This document shows, piece by piece, positions 59,699 to 64,000 of a stretch of 64,000 bases of DNA. The position numbers and the translations under genes were made by a program. Position 1 is the stretch's first letter. Every line of letters starts with the position of its first letter. The notes under the pieces were generated by a model, which worked only from the letters and a program-made list of their open reading frames with translations, was not told where the DNA came from and did no database searches. The stretch lies in contig VWYX01000881.1 in the NCBI GenBank assembly GCA_013396525.1, forward strand, positions 124,001 to 188,000, written 5' to 3'. The DNA is from Chaetorhynchus papuensis (lineage: Eukaryota; Chordata; Aves; Passeriformes; Rhipiduridae).

Positions 59699-60852
59699 TA
59701 CTCTTTAATCTAGGCAAGAATGAAATACTGTTCTGCAGTGAGCAAGCCTGCTTTTTTATATGTCATGTATGATTTAAGACAGAATTATGTTTATTTGCAA
59801 CTTCTATTCTTCCCTGACATTTAAAATGTTCTTTATTTGTTATACTAATAATGGGCTTCGGATGTGAGAAAACAAATTACATACTTCCTTTGTAGTGCAA
59901 CTTCAGTGCAACGATCTGAAAGTACTCACTTACATATTAGTGAATTAATCCTGACAACATATTAGTCAAAAAACATCTTCATAGCTGGAAACTCCAGCTT
60001 ACCTTTTTTTACCTCTTTTTCAAAGTTTGCTGTTACTGGAATAAAACAACAAATCATGATTAATAATAAAGCGCTATGTATGCTGGAAGCCAAAACCCAC
60101 AGATTTTCTAGCAAGCTCTGTCAAATCTTTTATTAAACAAGCAGCAACATACTGACTTCATGTTCTTGCTGTTTATCCACTAGCCCACTTTCTTTTCCAA
60201 TTCCACATCTACACTAACAAGTACTGTTGCAGAACTGTCAGCGAGTAGTCATGGATTGTGTATCTACAAATACATTTTTAAGCGACCAAAACCTCAAATT
60301 ATTCTCATCCGAGTGATACAACCTTCCCAAAGCCACAAAGCTTTTATCAAGCCTACAGAAGAATAGGAACATTGATGTTGCCTCATTTATATCTTTCCTA
60401 ACAATCTTCCAGTTCCACAATGCCCTGTTCCCTCAAAGCAATTGTCCCATTGTGGTTTTGTTTTCTATTGCTTTGCATTGATCAATGAGATATCAAAACT
60501 TCACTTTTGAGAAATACTTTTTATTTTCTCCACTGCTAGCCCAAATTTCAGGCAGGCAGTCATTGCCTCACATAAATTGTGAAGACACCTAAATACCATG
60601 CTTCTGTCTGCAGAGAAGGAGTGTGAATCTCCTTGTGCTGGAGAGAAGGGAAGGGGTAAGGTGTTTAATGTGCAGCTGTAGCAAAAGCCAGGTTTGTGAG
60701 GAATACAGAAGAGATGCAAACCAAGGAATGAGAAGCAATATTGCTAAAACACTAACATCCTTCTGGAACAGTAAAGGGATTCTCGTTTCAGTCAGGCTGA
60801 ATCAGGCCAAAAGTCCATTTGCCCCAGCATCCTATCCCCGACAATGATGTTT

Positions 60853-60870
60853 AAGAAGAAGAAGAAGAAG
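60853..60870. repeat. (AAG)6 microsatellite
   Basis: Six uninterrupted AAG units. Confidence 0.9.
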
Positions 60871-62931
60871 GCATGGAGAAAGTTCAGTGTGATACTTCCT
60901 CTGGAATGTCCTGCCAGCATCAGCTTCCTATTTTAGAGACTATATCACCATCTTTGGTTTTAAAAAACCTGATGGACTTTTACTCCATGAGTTTTCACTA
61001 TGGATTCAACTTTTCTCCATAAAATGTATTTACTTTTATTTTTTTTTTCTTTTTAAATGTAACGAAAAAGAAAACCACATAGAAAGCTTTGCTTTTATGC
61101 AGCAGAAGGTAGAATGTTAATAGCATGATGGAAAACATTATGTGGGTCACCTGGTCGTATTCCCATCAGTGGAACAGTCCCATCCACTGCAAAAAGCCCC
61201 CCCGTATGTCAGCACAGGACAGCCCTGTGCCCATCTGAGCAGCCCCTTCGTTTCCACCCATCTCTGCCCCAGCCAGGGTGCCCAGCACTCAGGTGTGCTT
61301 TTGCTCAAGCAGAGACCTTCAGGGGATGATGGAATTTACAGTACTTTAACTTTCTCTTGCTGGCAAAGGATAAAGGCCAAGTGCAAACAGCCCATTAAGC
61401 ATCTCAAGTGTTATTGTTATTATAGGGTACAGACACATAATCTCCTGCCCTTTTGAACATTTGGCAATCTATAATCTCTGACTATGGGAATGCCAGTGGA
61501 GTCCAGGATCTGAGAAATGTATTTGGTTTCTATTGTAAGGAAATATAGAATTACACACAGTATAGAAGCATACTGTGGATAATGCAATCGAAGGCACTGA
61601 GAAAATTAAAAGATTGAATGGCATTGGAAAAAGTATAAATACTAGCTAAGCAACAAAACTGTCCCAAATGCATAACAGATGGAGTTAGAGTTATGGCTCA
61701 TGAAACTGTGACCACATATTTTCCATAGAATTCTGTAGAAAAAACACTTGTTATTAATGAAATTTAAAAATTTAAAATAATTTTAATGCAAGTTACTGTC
61801 ATCTCAATAAAACTGCATGTGAATCTCTTATTCAGAACAAAGCATTTTGCAATTAAGAATTTTGCTTACTGTACTCTGGAAGTCTTTAAAAAGTGGATTA
61901 AATTATATTTACTCCTTACATATATAGTTTTACTGTTGATTTGACAAACTGATTTCAGTTTGTTTACTTTGCTTCTGATACATGCAAAATTAAATTACAA
62001 GTGCTTTAATTCTGAAGCAGCGTCCACACAGGATTAAAGGCAGTTTTACTAATACACTTCAAAGTCACACCTGTAGGTGGTTCAGATAATTTTCCTGAAT
62101 GCTTCCACATAATCAAGGCTGGTGTGACATGCTAATATGGGAGACTGCTGTAGTCCTGGATAATGAGAGTCAGGAAGAGAGCTATAAATATTGCTACAGA
62201 ACTTATTAGTCAGTTTTGATTATTAATTAGTTTTCTAGTAAAGTATGCAGGAGTCAGTGGCATTTGCCTAAATTTGCCTAGAGTATTTGCCATTCCAATT
62301 AATTTTCTTTAGCATGGAAAAAAAAGTTCCCATGCACAGGCTAATGATGCAAGATGAGGTTGTGTTTTTCTTTCTATGCTTAGACCAAGTTGCTGAAATC
62401 TTGACCTCATTGATGTCACTGATAAAGTTTTCCCTGACTTTAACAGAAGTATATTTAATTCAAAAAACTTCATACAGAAGGGAGAGGAAAAAACCTGCGT
62501 ATGTGCAGTGTAGAAATATCAATGTAATCTAAAGAGATATTTTATCAGATTAGTTGTTGGATTTTCTCTTATGCCTTTGAGATCGGTATTAAAAAAAGAT
62601 TTTGTTATCCAGTTAAATTTCACAAGAGAAAGATTCACTTCAGTTGGTTCAAAACCTAGATAAAGGTGTGATTTTTTTTCATCCTTTTTTCTTCTTGATC
62701 ATAGCAGTACCTAACCTGAAAGGAGACCTTGGGTTAGCCCCATTTCTTCTGACAGAGACTTATCTAAAATGTTCCTGAACAAATATTTGAAATTAAGGGC
62801 ATAAAAAATCTAGCAGATGTTGGAACAGGGTCTTAAATTCTGTTTTCTTATTATTTATCCAATTGTGTAGATGATTTAAATTTAGAAAACCTGTATAGCA
62901 GTTTACATGGCTGAGTCTTTTCAGTTTCTAT

Positions 62932-62958
62932 AGAACCATAGAATCATTAAGGTTTTCT
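62932..62958 (-). mobile_element. CR1 3' terminus remnant (very short)
   Basis: AGAACCATAGAATCATTAAGG matches the complement of a CR1 3' end (compare ATCATAGAATCATTTAGG at 37947), but the homology stops after about 25 bases. It could be a truncated insertion or chance. Confidence 0.35.
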
Positions 62959-64000
62959 TGTCTCTAATCTCAGCTTCAATGACAATAGTTTTTTCATCAT
63001 TTAGCTATTCCAAAAGCAGAACTCAAAGTGCTTCCAAAATCATCAAGTTTTCACCAATCACTTGCTGCTTTTTGCTGTTCTCAAGGCACTAGCATGTAAA
63101 GCCAGTGTGGATCTCCAAGGACACTGGCAGCTTGCTACTTTACAATTTCCTTCACATATCCCCAGTGAGATGTAAATCTACAATAATCTAGATTTTCCAC
63201 AGCACCTAAAATTTTAGATCCAAATAAATTTTCCCCCAGGTGTTCACTAACAACATGCTCAGTTTTACTTAACAGAAAGGTCTACTGTAAAGCAGATACA
63301 GGTGAAAGAGTTACTTTCTGAAAGCTTACATTGCTTTTTGTGTGTTATGCTTAGTGTAGGCCAGGTAACATAGACTATGTCCCTTATGTTTGGCAGTAAG
63401 GGAATATAAAGCTTGCTTTAGCCACAAGGGGTTTATTCCAATACAGGAATTCAGTTTAGGCTAAAGCTGGAGAGATTTATACTGGCTGAGAATTTTCTTA
63501 TGCTTTAAGAAGCTTACTTTTATTTAGAGAGTTCAGAGATTTTAGGAAAGGCTTCAATTAGAAGAGTTTATCTTCTGTAGATACATTTGCATAGCAGTAC
63601 TTATTTTTCATAAGAATTTTGTAACTTATATTTGCATAGCTTTTATTCAGATTTAAAATAATGTAATTTATTTTTTTTCATATCTCTCCCTGACTTTATT
63701 TCATGCACTGTTGATGAGTTTACATGTTCATGTATTACAGTTATACTGTAAAATCACTAACTTTCTTGAAATTCCACTGTACCTTCCTCCTGACTTTAGT
63801 AGGCTCAATATATACTTTACATAAATCCTTTTGCTTTTAATACCATGATAGTGTACTATAAAGTATAATTGTCCATTTGGTCAGGAATTTATATCTATTG
63901 CAAACAACAAAAAGAAAAAAAAATCAGTTACTTGGAACCAAGAAATTTATATGCTTCAGGAAAGGTGAAGATTGGTATCAAAATGAATAAACTTACATTT

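Larger units (their letters stand above)
59700..64000. other. AT-rich flank, right end of window
   Basis: No exon was recognised. It contains a short (AAG)6 run at 60853-60870 and a very short CR1 tail remnant near 62932. ORFs are short and without family resemblance. Confidence 0.6.

Noticed and set aside
53100..64000. ERICH1 on the minus strand, as expected by mammalian synteny
   Set aside because: No minus-strand segment resembling its conserved parts was found; the only similar piece is on + at 49751-49990.

Overview
This is vertebrate nuclear DNA, almost certainly from a bird. It is AT-rich and intron-rich, carries several CR1 (chicken repeat 1) LINE copies in both orientations, and holds two protein-coding genes in the tail-to-tail order known from human 8p23.3: FBXO25 on + and TDRP on -. 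A 552-base run of N marks an assembly gap. There is no sign of bacterial organisation, a CRISPR array or a provirus.

Layout. 1-17000 holds the 3' part of FBXO25: six coding exons at 1580-1672, 5271-5364, 6093-6277, 8140-8322, 10362-10505 and 15781-15870, then a 3' UTR with poly(A) signals up to 16990. The first exons lie left of the window. 17000-25000 is intergenic, with a reverse CR1 at 18250-18755 and the gap at 24342-24893. About 25000-53000 is TDRP, read right to left: a probable 3' UTR of about 3 kb, exon 3 at 27994-28339, exon 2 at 30491-30594, a 21.8-kb intron 1 with at least four CR1 fragments, and exon 1 at 52370-52477 inside a GC-rich CpG island that should be the promoter. 53000-64000 is upstream of TDRP; it has a 12-bp-module minisatellite at 53210-53425 and no clear gene.

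The two genes are independent. FBXO25 encodes a substrate receptor of an SCF ubiquitin ligase. TDRP encodes a small, mostly hydrophilic nuclear/cytoplasmic protein linked to testis. Both coding regions are intact as far as they can be followed: the splice phases match across every junction, and TDRP totals 558 nt (185 residues plus stop), the length I recall for human TDRP.

The items most worth a second look are outside these genes. They are a small secreted-protein-like two-part ORF in the last FBXO25 intron (14486-14829); two protein-like + strand relics in TDRP intron 1, one resembling the conserved C-terminal segment of ERICH1, the usual TDRP neighbour; an open stretch at 59252-59515 with a TGGG-x-PP signature like Myb/SANT-like (Harbinger-derived) domains; a perfect 19-bp hairpin at 12566-12616; and a minisatellite open in all six frames. 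These are inferences from reading alone and all need a homology search.
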